DNA of 64,000 bases, taken from positions 310,001 to 374,000 of the forward strand of contig NZ_JACHDZ010000002.1 in NCBI RefSeq assembly GCF_014201375.1, in the 5' to 3' direction. The notes under the pieces were generated by a model that was not told the DNA's origin, searched no databases, and saw nothing but the letters and a program-made list of their open reading frames with translations. The first letter of the stretch is position 1. Each line of letters begins with the position of its first letter. Below, in pieces: positions 48,190 through 57,191 of this stretch. Source of the stretch: Tunturiibacter empetritectus (GTDB lineage Bacteria; Acidobacteriota; Terriglobia; Terriglobales; Acidobacteriaceae). The position numbers were made by a program, and so were the translations under genes.

Positions 48190-48478
48190 TCCGCCCAAAA
48201 ATCGCATGTCAAGCCCCATAACCACTCAACTCCTTACAAACCAATAACATCCGCATGGCATTTCGTCAGGTCCCAACCGCTATACTGGATACAGAGAGAA
48301 AGAAGAGAAGTCAGAGCGCGACCGCCAACACGTAACTTGTTGATAACAAGTATTTTGTGGATAACCAATTTGTATTGAATACTTTGCAGAGGATACCCCT
48401 CTGTAAAACATTGAATACAAGTACTTTGCGCCCAAAATACTCTACCAGGGGGAGGGGGGTACCCCTCCCAGCCAAGGA
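48190..48478 (+). repeat. Family-5 long intergenic repeat, copy 2
   Basis: Shares block order with 32640-32940: CCAAAAATCGCATGTCAA, CCAACCGCTATACTGG, ACAAGTATTTTG, AATACTTTGCAG, and a G-rich end with GGGGGAGGGGGG. The block AGTACTTTG repeats once more near 48421. It ends 7 bp before the aldo/keto reductase, so it must contain that gene's leader. Confidence 0.6.
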
Positions 48479-48484
48479 GTCAGC

Positions 48485-49483
48485 ATGGAGTACATCAATC
48501 TCGGCAAGACCGGCCTCAAAGTCTCCCGCATCACCCTCGGCTGCATGTCCTACGGAGTCCCTCCCGCCGGCCCCTTGCGCCCCGGCAGCCACGCCTGGGC
48601 CCTCAACGAAGAAGAGAGCCAGCCCTTCTTCAAACAAGCCCTCGACCTCGGCATCAACTTCTTCGACACCGCCAACATCTACACCGTAGGCTCCAGCGAA
48701 GAGATCCTAGGCCGCTTCCTCAAAGCCAACACCAAACGCGAAGACACCGTCATCGCAACCAAGCTCTTCTACGCCCTGCACGACGACCCCAACGCCAAGG
48801 GCCTCGGGCGCAAGCAGATCTTCTTTGAACTCGACCAGAGCCTCAAGCGCCTCGGCACCGACTACGTCGACCTCTACCAGATCCACCGCTGGGACTACGA
48901 GACTCCCATCGAAGAGACTATGGAAGCCCTCCACGATTGCGTCAAGTCCGGCAAGGTTCGCTACATCGGAGCTTCCTCCATGTACTCCTGGCAGTTCGCC
49001 AAGGCCCTCTACACCGCCGATCTCCACGGCTGGACCCGCTTCGTCTCCATGCAGAACCACTACAACCTCCTCTACCGCGAAGAGGAGCGGGAGATGATGG
49101 GCCTCTGCCAGGCCGAAGGTATCGGCGTCATCCCCTGGAGCCCGCTAGCCCGAGGCCGTCTCGCTCGCGCCTGGAACGCCGAGACCACCAAACGCAATGA
49201 CACCGACCAGTTCGCCAAAACCATCTACGTCCCAACCGAAGAAGCCGACAAAAAGGTAATTGACCGTCTCGGCGAACTCGCCGAAAAGCGAGCCATCCCG
49301 CGCGCCGCCCTGGCCATCGCCTGGATGCTCAGCAAACCTTACATCACCTCGCCCATCGTAGGCGCCACCAAGCCGAACCACCTCACCGACGCCGCAGCCG
49401 CCCTCTACGTCAATCTCACACCCGAAGAGATCGCCTCACTCGAAGAGCCCTACATCCCCCACTCCGTCGTAGGCTTCAGCTAA
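48485..49483 (+). CDS. Aldo/keto reductase
   Basis: 332-residue NADPH-dependent oxidoreductase with a TIM barrel. The catalytic tetrad can be placed: Asp and Tyr in FFDTANIYTVGSSEEILG, Lys in VIATKLFY, His in YQIHRWD. The NADP-binding region SPIVGATKPNHL is near the C-terminus. The subgroup looks like the YajO/AKR11-type family; substrate unknown. Confidence 0.92.
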   Translation: MEYINLGKTGLKVSRITLGCMSYGVPPAGPLRPGSHAWALNEEESQPFFKQALDLGINFFDTANIYTVGSSEEILGRFLKANTKREDTVIATKLFYALHDDPNAKGLGRKQIFFELDQSLKRLGTDYVDLYQIHRWDYETPIEETMEALHDCVKSGKVRYIGASSMYSWQFAKALYTADLHGWTRFVSMQNHYNLLYREEEREMMGLCQAEGIGVIPWSPLARGRLARAWNAETTKRNDTDQFAKTIYVPTEEADKKVIDRLGELAEKRAIPRAALAIAWMLSKPYITSPIVGATKPNHLTDAAAALYVNLTPEEIASLEEPYIPHSVVGFS

Positions 49484-49498
49484 ACAAGCTATAACCCC

Positions 49499-49595
49499 CC
49501 GACCAACGGGAGGACCATGCACGCCAATCAGCCAAGGCAAGGTATACAAGTCACGAAGTGACCGCCCCACGCGAAGTGGGCCCGTCCGGCAGGAC
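49499..49595. repeat. Family-1 nested palindrome, copy G (right half)
   Basis: Starts at CCGACCAACGGGAGGACC and ends GCCCGTCCGGCAGGAC; the left arm is missing. It contains a hairpin with GCCCCAC/GTGGGC, which differs from the GCCCTCC/GGAGGC and GCCCGC/GCGGGGC forms of other copies while remaining self-complementary. Lies immediately before hisA. Confidence 0.9.
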
Positions 49596-49619
49596 AGGCA
49601 GAGAAAAGAAAGTAGAAAA

Positions 49620-50321
49620 ATGCTAATACCCTCAATCGACCTGATGGGCGGCCGCATCGTCCAACTAGTGCAAGGCGAAAAGCTCAAGCTAGCCTTCGAC
49701 GACTTCGAGTACTGGATCGAGCGCTTCGCCAAGTACCCGCTAGTCCAACTCATCGACCTCGACGCCGCCATGCGTCTAGGCAACAACCGCTCCCTCATCG
49801 AGATGATCGCAAAACGTCTCCCATGTCAGGTAGGAGGCGGCCTCAAGACCGCCGAAGATGGCAAGCTCCTCCTCGAAGCCGGAGCCAAACGAGTCATCTA
49901 CGGCTCCAGTCTCTTCCGGCCGGCCGAGCCCGATCACATCCGCCGCCACAAGCTCATCTATCTCGAGTTCGCCGAAGGCCTCAAATCCTCACTCGGCGAA
50001 GAAGCCCTGGTCTTCAGCGTAGACACCAAAGCCGGAAGAGTAGCCGTCAAAGGCTGGAAGGACTCCGTTGACCTCACTCCCGAAGAAGCCATCACCTGGC
50101 TCGAAGACTACTGCGCCGCCTTCCTCTACACCCACGTAGACACTGAAGGAACCATGCAGGGCTTCCCCCTGGAAGTAGCCGCGATCCTCAGAGCCTGCAC
50201 CGCCAAACAACTCATCGTAGCGGGAGGAATTAAAGAGCGTAGCGAAATAGACGCCCTCGACGCTATGGGAGTCGATGCCGTACCCGGAATGGCCGTCTAC
50301 TCCGGCGTCATGGAAGCCTAG
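49620..50321 (+). CDS. hisA: Phosphoribosylformimino-5-aminoimidazole carboxamide ribotide isomerase
   Basis: Fourth step of histidine synthesis, an Amadori rearrangement. The 233-residue (beta/alpha)8 barrel shows the HisA start LIPSIDLMGGRIVQLVQG (catalytic Asp near 7), VGGGLKTAEDG and THVDTEGTMQGFP (catalytic Asp), with IVAGGIKE near the phosphate site. It sits alone on the plus strand facing the his operon and between two half palindromes (copies G and H). Confidence 0.93.
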   Translation: MLIPSIDLMGGRIVQLVQGEKLKLAFDDFEYWIERFAKYPLVQLIDLDAAMRLGNNRSLIEMIAKRLPCQVGGGLKTAEDGKLLLEAGAKRVIYGSSLFRPAEPDHIRRHKLIYLEFAEGLKSSLGEEALVFSVDTKAGRVAVKGWKDSVDLTPEEAITWLEDYCAAFLYTHVDTEGTMQGFPLEVAAILRACTAKQLIVAGGIKERSEIDALDAMGVDAVPGMAVYSGVMEA

Positions 50322-50330
50322 CAATCATCA

Positions 50331-50429
50331 CCCGACCAACGGGAGGACCAAAGCGCACCACAGGGGCAACGCAAGGTATACACCCCACGAAGTGGGCGCC
50401 CTCCGCGCAGGAGGCCCGTCCGGCAGGAC
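50331..50429. repeat. Family-1 nested palindrome, copy H (right half)
   Basis: Starts CCGACCAACGGGAGGACC and ends GCCCGTCCGGCAGGAC, same orientation as copy G. It has CCCACGAAGTGGG and GCCCTCCGCGCAGGAGGC hairpins like copy C. It lies between the convergent ends of hisA and hisF. Confidence 0.92.
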
Positions 50430-50440
50430 ATATCTAACAA

Positions 50441-51214
50441 CTAACAAGGCAGCCGAACCGGAACCCCGGCAAGCTGCAACGCCGCCTTCAACTCTCGCGA
50501 ATCAGTAACGCCGAAGTGAAATATGCTAGCCGCCAGCGCCGCATCCGCCTTGCCCTGCCCAAACACCTCAACAAAGTGCCCTGCAGTCCCCGCCCCACCC
50601 GAAGCAATCACCGGGATCTGCACCGCCCCACTCACCATCGCGGTCAACTCACAATCGAACCCACTCCGCATCCCATCGGTATCCATCGAAGTCAGCAGAA
50701 TCTCCCCCGCCCCTCGCTCCTCAGCCTCACGAACCCAATCCAACACCCGCCGCCCCGCCGCCTTCCGACCACCACTCACAAAAACTTCTGCCTCTTCCAC
50801 CCCGCGACCTTCAACGCGCCGAGCATCGACAGCGACAATCACAGCCTGCGCACCAAAGCTACCGCCAATCTCCCCAATCAACTCCGGCCTCGCGATCGCC
50901 GACGAGTTGATGCTCACCTTATCCGCACCCGCATCGAATACCGCCGCAGCATCCTCCGCACTCCGAATCCCACCACCAACCGTAAACGGCACAAACAGCG
51001 CCGCAGCCGTTCGCTTCACCGTATCGAGCAGCGTCCCTCGCCCCTCATGCGTCGCCGTAATATCCAGCAGCACAATCTCATCCGCGCCCGCCGCAGCATG
51101 ACGATGCGCCAGCTCCGCCGGGTCCCCCGCATCGACGATGTCCACGAACTTCACACCCTTCACCACGCGCCCGCCGCGCACATCAAGACAAGCAATAATC
51201 CGCTTCGTCAGCAT
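50441..51214 (-). CDS. hisF: Imidazole glycerol phosphate synthase, cyclase subunit
   Basis: Forms imidazole glycerol phosphate with ammonia from HisH. The 257-residue barrel has both catalytic Asp residues ([14 protein letters not shown] near residue 11 and VAVDARR near 130), VGGGIRS and the C-terminal ASGGAGT phosphate site. Last gene of the his operon, 2 bp after the lipoyl-like gene. Confidence 0.97.
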   Translation of the reverse strand: MLTKRIIACLDVRGGRVVKGVKFVDIVDAGDPAELAHRHAAAGADEIVLLDITATHEGRGTLLDTVKRTAAALFVPFTVGGGIRSAEDAAAVFDAGADKVSINSSAIARPELIGEIGGSFGAQAVIVAVDARRVEGRGVEEAEVFVSGGRKAAGRRVLDWVREAEERGAGEILLTSMDTDGMRSGFDCELTAMVSGAVQIPVIASGGAGTAGHFVEVFGQGKADAALAASIFHFGVTDSRELKAALQLAGVPVRLPC

Positions 51215-51216
51215 CG

Positions 51217-51498
51217 CTATCCCAACCTCATCGGCACAGCCGCAGGCACCGCCACCGACTCACCCTCACACACGACCCTGGCCAGCGAGTCCCCATTCTC
51301 GATCACCGCGCCATGCTCCACAAACCACTCCACCAGCAGACCCTGGCGCGGCGCAGGCACATGAAACTCCATAGCACCATCCGTCAGAGTGCAAACCGCC
51401 TGCCCTGTTCCGACAAGCGACCCCGCCGGCACCAGCTGCTGCACAAACGTATAAGAAGGTTCTTCCGCCGCAATCTTTAACTCATACAAAAAAGGCAT
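51217..51498 (-). CDS. Lipoyl/biotinyl-domain-like protein within the his operon
   Basis: 93 residues with the fold pattern of a lipoyl/biotinyl carrier domain: [18 protein letters not shown] in the first half, [20 protein letters not shown] in the second. The loop that normally carries the modified Lys reads [13 protein letters not shown], so the Lys is missing; the only Lys is at residue 8. It sits 3 bp after hisH and 2 bp before hisF, between the two subunits of one enzyme, so it is surely co-translated. Function unknown. Confidence 0.75.
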   Translation of the reverse strand: MPFLYELKIAAEEPSYTFVQQLVPAGSLVGTGQAVCTLTDGAMEFHVPAPRQGLLVEWFVEHGAVIENGDSLARVVCEGESVAVPAAVPMRLG

Positions 51499-51501
51499 AC
51501 T

Positions 51502-52113
51502 CTACAACTCCACAAAGTTCTTCAAAACCTGTAATCCCACTGCGCTCGACTTCTCCGGATGAAACTGCACTCCCATCACATTGTCCTTCTCGACGACTCC
51601 CGTAAACGCTCCACCATATTCTGTAACCGCCGCAGTTTCATGAATCACCGGAGCACGCCACGAGTGAGTGTAGTAAACAAATCCACCACGTTCGACCCCG
51701 CGCAGCAATCTCGAATAAGCGCTCAACCGCTCCAGCGAGTTCCACCCAACATGCGGAGACTTCAACTCCACGCCCTCGAACTGAGCAGGGAACCGCTCAC
51801 ACCTCCCCGCAAAGTGCCCCAACCCAGTCGCGCCCGGAGCCTCGGTTGACCCCTCAAACAACCACTGCAACCCCACACAAATCCCCAGGAACCAAGCACC
51901 CTTAGCAATACTCTCCCGCACCGCATCTGCCAACCCAAGCTCGTGCAACAAGGATGTAGCCTGAAAGTGTCCCACCCCAGGCAACACCACCTTAGCCGCT
52001 CCGTACACCACCGCAGGATCCTGAGTCACCACCATCTCGTGCACGCCAAGATAATTCAGCGTCTTCACAACGCTGGTCAGGTTCCCCGCCTTGTAATCGA
52101 TAATCGCAATCAT
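51502..52113 (-). CDS. hisH: Imidazole glycerol phosphate synthase, glutamine amidotransferase subunit
   Basis: Supplies ammonia to HisF by hydrolysing glutamine. The 203-residue class I amidotransferase starts MIAIIDYKAGNLTSV. It carries the nucleophile in LGICVGLQWLFEGS and the catalytic His-Glu pair in VMGVQFHPEKSS. An in-frame GTG six codons upstream (52131) is an alternative start. 43 bp separate it from hisB. Confidence 0.96.
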   Translation of the reverse strand: MIAIIDYKAGNLTSVVKTLNYLGVHEMVVTQDPAVVYGAAKVVLPGVGHFQATSLLHELGLADAVRESIAKGAWFLGICVGLQWLFEGSTEAPGATGLGHFAGRCERFPAQFEGVELKSPHVGWNSLERLSAYSRLLRGVERGGFVYYTHSWRAPVIHETAAVTEYGGAFTGVVEKDNVMGVQFHPEKSSAVGLQVLKNFVEL

Positions 52114-52156
52114 GCAGGCAGCCTTACTCACCCATTCGTCATGGATAAAAACGATT

Positions 52157-52768
52157 TCAAAGCAATCCCTTGGTACTCGGTAACATCTCCCTCATCCGCT
52201 CATCTCGCGAACAAGCCCCACGTAGCGCCCTTGCGAACGCCTTGAAGATCGCCTCAATCTTGTGATGATTGCTGCGTCCATACATCGTCTTCACATGAAC
52301 GTTTGCCTTCGCTCCACGAGCGAATCCATCGAAGAAATCGGTCAGCAACTCGCTCTGAAAATCTCCGACTAAGCGCACTTTCACTTTATCGTCGACAACA
52401 TAAGCAACACGTCCACTAAGATCTACTGCCGCGACAGCAAGCGTCTCATCCATCGCCATCACAAAGTACCCAGCGCGCATGATTCCTTTCTTATCGCCCA
52501 GTGCTTTGCCAAACGCCTCGCCCAGAGCAATCCCCACATCTTCCACCGTATGGTGCTGGTCGACATCAAGATCGCCGGTGCACTTCAGCGTCAGGTCGAA
52601 CCCGCCATGCCGCGTAAACAGCTCCAGCATGTGGTCGAAAAAACGAATTCCCGTTGATACCTTGTACACGCCCCGTCCATCGACGACGAGCTTCAACGCA
52701 ATCTGCGTCTCCGTGGTGTCGCGCTTGATCGTCCCAGATCGAACCTTCAAAGTCTTCGCTGTCGTCAT
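52157..52768 (-). CDS. hisB: Imidazoleglycerol-phosphate dehydratase
   Basis: 203-residue monofunctional dehydratase (no histidinol phosphatase domain). The metal-binding motifs are intact: [29 protein letters not shown] and the repeat [19 protein letters not shown]. The start overlaps the hisC stop by 4 bp. A histidinol-phosphate phosphatase gene was not found in the window. Confidence 0.97.
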   Translation of the reverse strand: MTTAKTLKVRSGTIKRDTTETQIALKLVVDGRGVYKVSTGIRFFDHMLELFTRHGGFDLTLKCTGDLDVDQHHTVEDVGIALGEAFGKALGDKKGIMRAGYFVMAMDETLAVAAVDLSGRVAYVVDDKVKVRLVGDFQSELLTDFFDGFARGAKANVHVKTMYGRSNHHKIEAIFKAFARALRGACSRDERMREMLPSTKGLL

Positions 52769-53871
52769 AGCGTCTCGCTCCAGTCAATCTTCTGTAGCGA
52801 AGCCTTCAGCGCCGCCAGTCCACGCGTTACATGTTCTTCGACCCCGATGGTGATACGCACGAAACCATCACATCCAGGATCAGTCGACCGATCGCGCAAC
52901 AGCACCCCGTGCCGTCTCATCGCGTCCACAAGAGCCGCATGCTTCGGACCAATATTCATCAGGACAAAGTTCGCATGACTAGGAAAGAAGGGAATCCCCA
53001 GCTTTCGCAGTCCCTCCATCATTCGCTCTCGCCCTATACGCACCTGCTCGCTATACCAGGAAAGGTACTCCTCGTCGGCAATCGCAGCCGGCAGACAAGC
53101 TAGCGCTACTCCATTCACGTTGTACGGCGAAGATACCTTCCGCACACTCTTCAGCAACTCTCCATTCCCCGCCAACATGCCAACGCGCAGGTTCGCCAGC
53201 CCATAAGCCTTTGAAAACGTCCTTGCCACGATCAGATTCGGCACCGTCGCCAGATCTTCCATCGTCGACTCACCATGAAAGTGATGATATGCCTCATCAA
53301 CCATCAACACCGCGTGAGGAGCCGCAGCGGCAATCGCCAGCAGATGCTCCTTCAGCACCGCTGCACCCGTCGGGTTGTTTGGAGAAGCAACGATGATCAG
53401 CTTTGTCTTCTCCGTAATAGCGGACATGAAGCGCTCGAACGGAAACTCCATCGTCGCATCCGCCTGCACCTTTCGCAGGTGAGGCGTCATCATTTTGATG
53501 CTCACGTCGTACATAAAAAACGTCGGGGTTGCAATCAGCGCCTCGTCATCCGCCTCGAGAAACGCCACACACATCAGGTGAATCGCCTCATCGACACCAT
53601 TTGTCAGCAGCACTTCTTCTGTCTTCAATCCGAAATGCGCCGCGACTACTCTTTCTACCGGCTCCCTCTCGGGATACTTCGTCAGTCCCTCCGCCGTCAG
53701 CGCCAACAACGTCTCCATGACACGCGGCGAGGGCGCAAAGGTATTCTCGTTGAAGTCCAGACGCAATGCATCTCGTCCAGCCAGCGGCGGATGGTACTCC
53801 GGCATCTCTAATACTGCCTTACGCGGCTGCACAATTTTTTTATCTGTAACCAGATCAGTAGCAATACTCAT
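52765..53871 (-). CDS. hisC: Histidinol-phosphate aminotransferase
   Basis: 368-residue fold-type I PLP aminotransferase. [13 protein letters not shown] begins the substrate region, SPNNPTGA and the Schiff-base Lys in [15 protein letters not shown] are present, and the C-terminal Arg sits in FVRITIG. Start overlaps the hisD stop by 4 bp, stop overlaps hisB by 4 bp. Confidence 0.96.
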   Translation of the reverse strand: MSIATDLVTDKKIVQPRKAVLEMPEYHPPLAGRDALRLDFNENTFAPSPRVMETLLALTAEGLTKYPEREPVERVVAAHFGLKTEEVLLTNGVDEAIHLMCVAFLEADDEALIATPTFFMYDVSIKMMTPHLRKVQADATMEFPFERFMSAITEKTKLIIVASPNNPTGAAVLKEHLLAIAAAAPHAVLMVDEAYHHFHGESTMEDLATVPNLIVARTFSKAYGLANLRVGMLAGNGELLKSVRKVSSPYNVNGVALACLPAAIADEEYLSWYSEQVRIGRERMMEGLRKLGIPFFPSHANFVLMNIGPKHAALVDAMRRHGVLLRDRSTDPGCDGFVRITIGVEEHVTRGLAALKASLQKIDWSETL

Positions 53872-55127
53872 CTCACCCTCACTCGCACGCTCTCTGCATG
53901 CCCTTTCAGCCCTTCAGCTTCAGCGAGTACAACTGCATGAGGGCCCATCTTCTTCAGCCCCGCCTTCGTGTACTGCTGCACTGTAATTACCTTCACAAGA
54001 TCCATCACACTCAACCCTCCACGGATTCGTCCGAAGCGCCCGGTAGGCAACACATGATTAGGGCCGGAGACATAATCTCCCATCGACTGCGGTGTGTACT
54101 CCCCTACAAAGACCGACCCCGCATTTCGAATCCACTTCAAATCAGCCTCCGAATCCACGCTCAGATGCTCCGGCGCAAGACGATTCGTCAGCTCCTGAGC
54201 TTCGCGAACCGAAGAGGTTACAAATATGCATCCCCGTGCAGCCAGCGACTGCCTCGCAATCTCATTATCCCGCGCCCGCAGCTTCACCTCAGTTGCAACC
54301 CTCTTTGCCAAAGCTTCCTTGCTCGTAACCAGAACCGCCAGCGTCTCCGGGTCGTGCTCTGCCTGCGCAACCAGATCTGCTGCGATTCCCGCTGCGTCCC
54401 CGGCTTCACTCGTCACCACAATCTCCGTTGGCCCTGCCGGCATATCGATGCCGCACTCACTCGAAACCAATACCTTCGCCGCCGTCACATACAGGTTACC
54501 TGGCCCGACAATCTTATCGACTTGCTCGATCGTAACGGTGCCGTATGCCATCGCCGCAATCGCCTGGGCCCCGCCGACACGGTAAAACTCCGTCACCCCA
54601 GCTAACCACGCAGCAGCCATCGTCTCTTTTGCAGGCTTCGGCGAGCACACCACAATCCGTTCCACCCCCGCGACCTGCGAGGGAATCACCGTCATCAGCA
54701 ACGTCGAAGGCAGCGGATAGCGTCCTCCCGGCACATAGCAGCCAACGCTGCCGAGCGGCCGCACGATCTGCCCCGTCCTCACTCCATCCACGGGAGAGAT
54801 CGTCCAGTCCCGTGGCAGCTGCGCCTCGGCGAACGCCAGAATATTTCCTCGTGCCACCATCATCGCCGCTTGCAGCGCTGGCGCCGTCGAATTCCACGCG
54901 GCCTTCATCTCCTCCCGCGACACCAACAGCGGCTGGCCCTTTCGAAGTCCATCAAGCTCCGCCGCGTACTTCAGCAAAGCTCGATCGCCACCCTTACGCA
55001 CCGCTGCGAGAATGCGTCGTACCACTGGTTCCACGCGCGCCGTATTCGCAGCGCCTCGCCGCTCCAGTGATTCGATCAACGCATCCGCCGCCGCTTTGCC
55101 ACGGCCAAACGTCTTTACCAGCTTCAT
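53868..55127 (-). CDS. hisD: Histidinol dehydrogenase
   Basis: Two-step NAD-dependent oxidation of histidinol to histidine. The 419-residue protein shows YVPGGRYPLPSTLLM, CSPKPAKETMAAAWLAGV, IDMPAGPTEIVV and QAEHDPETLAVLVT (zinc and catalytic residues). ATG 55127 has GGAG 7 bp upstream and is chosen over a longer frame. There are 46 bp between hisG and hisD. Confidence 0.96.
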   Translation of the reverse strand: MKLVKTFGRGKAAADALIESLERRGAANTARVEPVVRRILAAVRKGGDRALLKYAAELDGLRKGQPLLVSREEMKAAWNSTAPALQAAMMVARGNILAFAEAQLPRDWTISPVDGVRTGQIVRPLGSVGCYVPGGRYPLPSTLLMTVIPSQVAGVERIVVCSPKPAKETMAAAWLAGVTEFYRVGGAQAIAAMAYGTVTIEQVDKIVGPGNLYVTAAKVLVSSECGIDMPAGPTEIVVTSEAGDAAGIAADLVAQAEHDPETLAVLVTSKEALAKRVATEVKLRARDNEIARQSLAARGCIFVTSSVREAQELTNRLAPEHLSVDSEADLKWIRNAGSVFVGEYTPQSMGDYVSGPNHVLPTGRFGRIRGGLSVMDLVKVITVQQYTKAGLKKMGPHAVVLAEAEGLKGHAESVRVRVR

Positions 55128-55173
55128 CCCGCAACTCCAGAGGCAAATCATTACCGAAACAGCAACGATCTTC

Positions 55174-56055
55174 TTACAACACAACCTTACTCAACGGATA
55201 CTCAACAATTCCAGTAGCTCCTGCAGCTTTCAGCTTCGGAATCACCTCGCGAACCAACGCTTCATCCAGAATCGTATTCAGAGCAACCCACTCCTGATCG
55301 CTCAGCTGCGACACTGTCGGCGAATTCAGCGCAGGCAACTCACCAACGATCTTCTCCAGATCGGCCTTACGCGCATTCAGCATCAAACCGACCCGTCCCT
55401 GCGCAGCAATCGCCGCATTCAGCATCAGCGAGATATTCTCAATCTTCTCCCGCTTCCACGTATCTTGGTACGCTGCTTTATTCGCGATCAACTGCGTCTC
55501 ACTCTCCATCAACGTCTCGATAATTCGCAGCCGGTTCGCCCGCAGCGACGACCCCGTCTCCGTCACCTCGACGATCGCATCCGCCAGTGTAGGAGGTTTC
55601 ACTTCAGTCGCGCCCCAGCTAAACTCCACCGTCACCGGAATCTTCTTTCCGGCAAAGTACCGCTTCGTAAACTCAACCAACTCCGTAGCAATAATCTTGC
55701 CCGCCAGGTCCTCCGGCTTCTGGAACGGCGAATCCTCTGGCACCGCCAGCACCCACTTCACCTTCTGCCGGCTCTGCTTCGAGTACGTCAGACTCGTGAC
55801 ATACTCGACGTCGGTCTCATTCTCCAGCACCCAGTCGTTGCCTGTCAGTCCAGCATCGAGCGCCCCATGCTCCACGTACCGCGCCATCTCCTGAGCCCGC
55901 ACCAGCATGCACTCAATCTCCGCATCATCGATAGAAGGGAAGTAGCTCCGCCCGTTAGCGAAGATCCTCCACCCAGCGCGTTCAAACAGCGCAATCGTCG
56001 CATCCTGCAGACTGCCCTTCGGTATTCCCAGCTTCAATCGCTTCGTCTCGCTCAC
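55174..56055 (-). CDS. hisG: ATP phosphoribosyltransferase, long form
   Basis: First and committed step of histidine synthesis. The 293-residue length and a C-terminal ACT-like regulatory domain (about residues 215-293) mark the long form, which needs no HisZ and is normally inhibited by histidine. [12 protein letters not shown] starts the catalytic domain; [13 protein letters not shown] and [13 protein letters not shown] are the substrate-binding parts. GTG 56055 overlaps the hisI stop by 4 bp (GTGA) with GGAGG upstream. Confidence 0.96.
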   Translation of the reverse strand: MSETKRLKLGIPKGSLQDATIALFERAGWRIFANGRSYFPSIDDAEIECMLVRAQEMARYVEHGALDAGLTGNDWVLENETDVEYVTSLTYSKQSRQKVKWVLAVPEDSPFQKPEDLAGKIIATELVEFTKRYFAGKKIPVTVEFSWGATEVKPPTLADAIVEVTETGSSLRANRLRIIETLMESETQLIANKAAYQDTWKREKIENISLMLNAAIAAQGRVGLMLNARKADLEKIVGELPALNSPTVSQLSDQEWVALNTILDEALVREVIPKLKAAGATGIVEYPLSKVVL

Positions 56056-56381
56056 TTCGCCTCCATCGCAATATTCTTCGTGAAGCAGCTCACCGTGCCC
56101 TCGTGACAAACCAACCCATCACCTTCGACTTCAACCTTGAACAGCAGCGCATCGTTATCGCAGTCGGTCGACGCTTCAATCACCCGCAGCCGATTGCCGC
56201 TCGTCTCACCCTTCATCCAGAGCTTCTGCCGAGTCCGGCTCCAGAACGTAACAAACCCGGTCTCAAGCGTCTTGGCGTAGCTCACCTCGTTCAAAAAACC
56301 GAGCATCAGCATCTCCCCGGTCTTCGCGTCCTGGACAATCCCCGGAACCAGGCCATCCATCTTTGCAAAATCTATCTCCAC
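56052..56381 (-). CDS. hisI: Phosphoribosyl-AMP cyclohydrolase
   Basis: Third step of histidine synthesis. The metal and substrate motifs are intact: [38 protein letters not shown] and CHEGTVSCF. No HisE domain is fused and none lies nearby. Start GTG 56381 has AGGA 8 bp upstream and gives 109 residues; ATG 56426 is an alternative with a poorer site. It is the first structural gene of the operon, downstream of the leader ORF and terminator. Confidence 0.93.
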   Translation of the reverse strand: MEIDFAKMDGLVPGIVQDAKTGEMLMLGFLNEVSYAKTLETGFVTFWSRTRQKLWMKGETSGNRLRVIEASTDCDNDALLFKVEVEGDGLVCHEGTVSCFTKNIAMEAK

Positions 56382-56444
56382 GGTATCGATCCTCTCTGTC
56401 TCCCTTGACGCGTTACCTAGCTGCATTCCCTGGCCGTACTACGC

Positions 56445-56486
56445 AAGAAAAAGGCCCGCTCGCGGTATGCGCGTCAGCGGGCCTTT
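56445..56486 (-). terminator. his operon attenuator terminator
   Basis: On the minus strand a perfect 11-bp stem (AAAGGCCCGCT/AGCGGGCCTTT) with an inner CGCG/CGCG helix is followed by TTTTTCTT. It begins 22 nt after the hisL stop codon and lies before hisI, so it can stop transcription within the leader. A competing pairing between leader bases (AGCGTG and GGCGG near 56530-56545) and the 5' arm (CCGCTGACGC) is possible. Confidence 0.9.
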
Positions 56487-56508
56487 CGAAATCCTTAGTA
56501 AGCGTTCG

Positions 56509-56592
56509 TTACTTCGCCACTCCGGACACAGCCGCCAACACGCTCGTTGCGTGATGATGCGAATGGCCGTGATGGAGGTGCAAGCTGCTCAT
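56509..56592 (-). CDS. hisL: his operon leader peptide
   Basis: A 27-codon ORF starting MSSLHLHHGHSHHH and ending in ...VSGVAK with TAA. Seven of codons 5-14 are His (CAC or CAT), including three in a row. It precedes an intrinsic terminator and the his genes on the same strand, as expected for ribosome-mediated attenuation. ATG 56592 has GGAG directly in front, which is too close; TTG 56583 has the same GGAG 9 bp upstream and may be the true start. It is too short to be found by usual gene calling. Confidence 0.88.
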   Translation of the reverse strand: MSSLHLHHGHSHHHATSVLAAVSGVAK

Positions 56593-56601
56593 CTCCAATT
56601 C

Positions 56602-56630
56602 AGGGTAGCGTTCAAGCCTAGAGAAGTCAA
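56602..56630 (-). promoter_or_regulatory. Candidate his operon promoter
   Basis: Minus-strand TTGACT (56625-56630) and TACCCT (56602-56607) are separated by 17 bp. The -35 region lies in a 16-bp direct repeat (56621-56636 and 56637-56652), so a second TTGACT is present 16 bp upstream. The predicted start site would be only a few bases before the leader ORF. Confidence 0.5.
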
Positions 56631-56768
56631 ACCCTGGAGAAGTCAAACCCCACTATCCCCCGCCGCAGCTTCAAAGTCAGCAAACCCAAAACTTGTTCGT
56701 TGACGCAGCCCGCACACTCTCGTACTCTTCCGCTGTAAAGCATTCAGCCCAAAGTAGGAGATTCCAAG

Positions 56769-57074
56769 ATGCTCAATCTTCGCCACAAACTTCTCGCCGT
56801 CGCGCTCCTGCTCTCCATCGCCCCGGTCTTTTCGGTTGCCCAGGCCTCCAAAGCAGGCACACCAGCCGCAGCGGCCACGGCTCCGCTAGATATCAACACC
56901 GCCACCGCCGACCAGCTCAAGGCCTTCCCGGGCATTGGCGATGCCTACTCCAAGCGCATCATCGACGGCCGCCCCTACACCGCAAAGAATCAGCTCGTCA
57001 CCAAGGGTGTCCTCCCTCAGGCCACCTACAACAAGATCAAGGATCAGATCATCGCCAGCCACCCCAAGAAATAG
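56769..57074 (+). CDS. Exported helix-hairpin-helix (ComEA-like) protein
   Basis: 101-residue protein with a signal peptide (LLAVALLLSIAPVFSVAQA), an Ala-rich linker and one ComEA-type helix-hairpin-helix domain (LDINTATADQLKAFPGIGDAYSKRIIDGRPY). Such domains bind DNA at the cell surface in competence, but a role here is unproven since no other com genes are seen. TAGGAG precedes ATG 56769. A 12-bp hairpin follows. Confidence 0.85.
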   Translation: MLNLRHKLLAVALLLSIAPVFSVAQASKAGTPAAAATAPLDINTATADQLKAFPGIGDAYSKRIIDGRPYTAKNQLVTKGVLPQATYNKIKDQIIASHPKK

Positions 57075-57096
57075 GCGCCAGGCAGAGCCCTTGCTC

Positions 57097-57126
57097 GGAC
57101 GGGCATCCGGACCAGGATGCCCGTCC
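57097..57126 (+). terminator. Hairpin after the ComEA-like gene
   Basis: Perfect 12-bp stem GGACGGGCATCC/GGATGCCCGTCC with loop GGACCA. The following bases (CATTTAACC) are only weakly T-rich. An ATG of the next open frame (57117) lies inside the stem, which argues against that start. Confidence 0.7.
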
Positions 57127-57191
57127 CATTTAACCCATTATCTTCATCCTCGAAACCCCCACGCCGCTGCTACCATCTCTCCAACTGGCCT

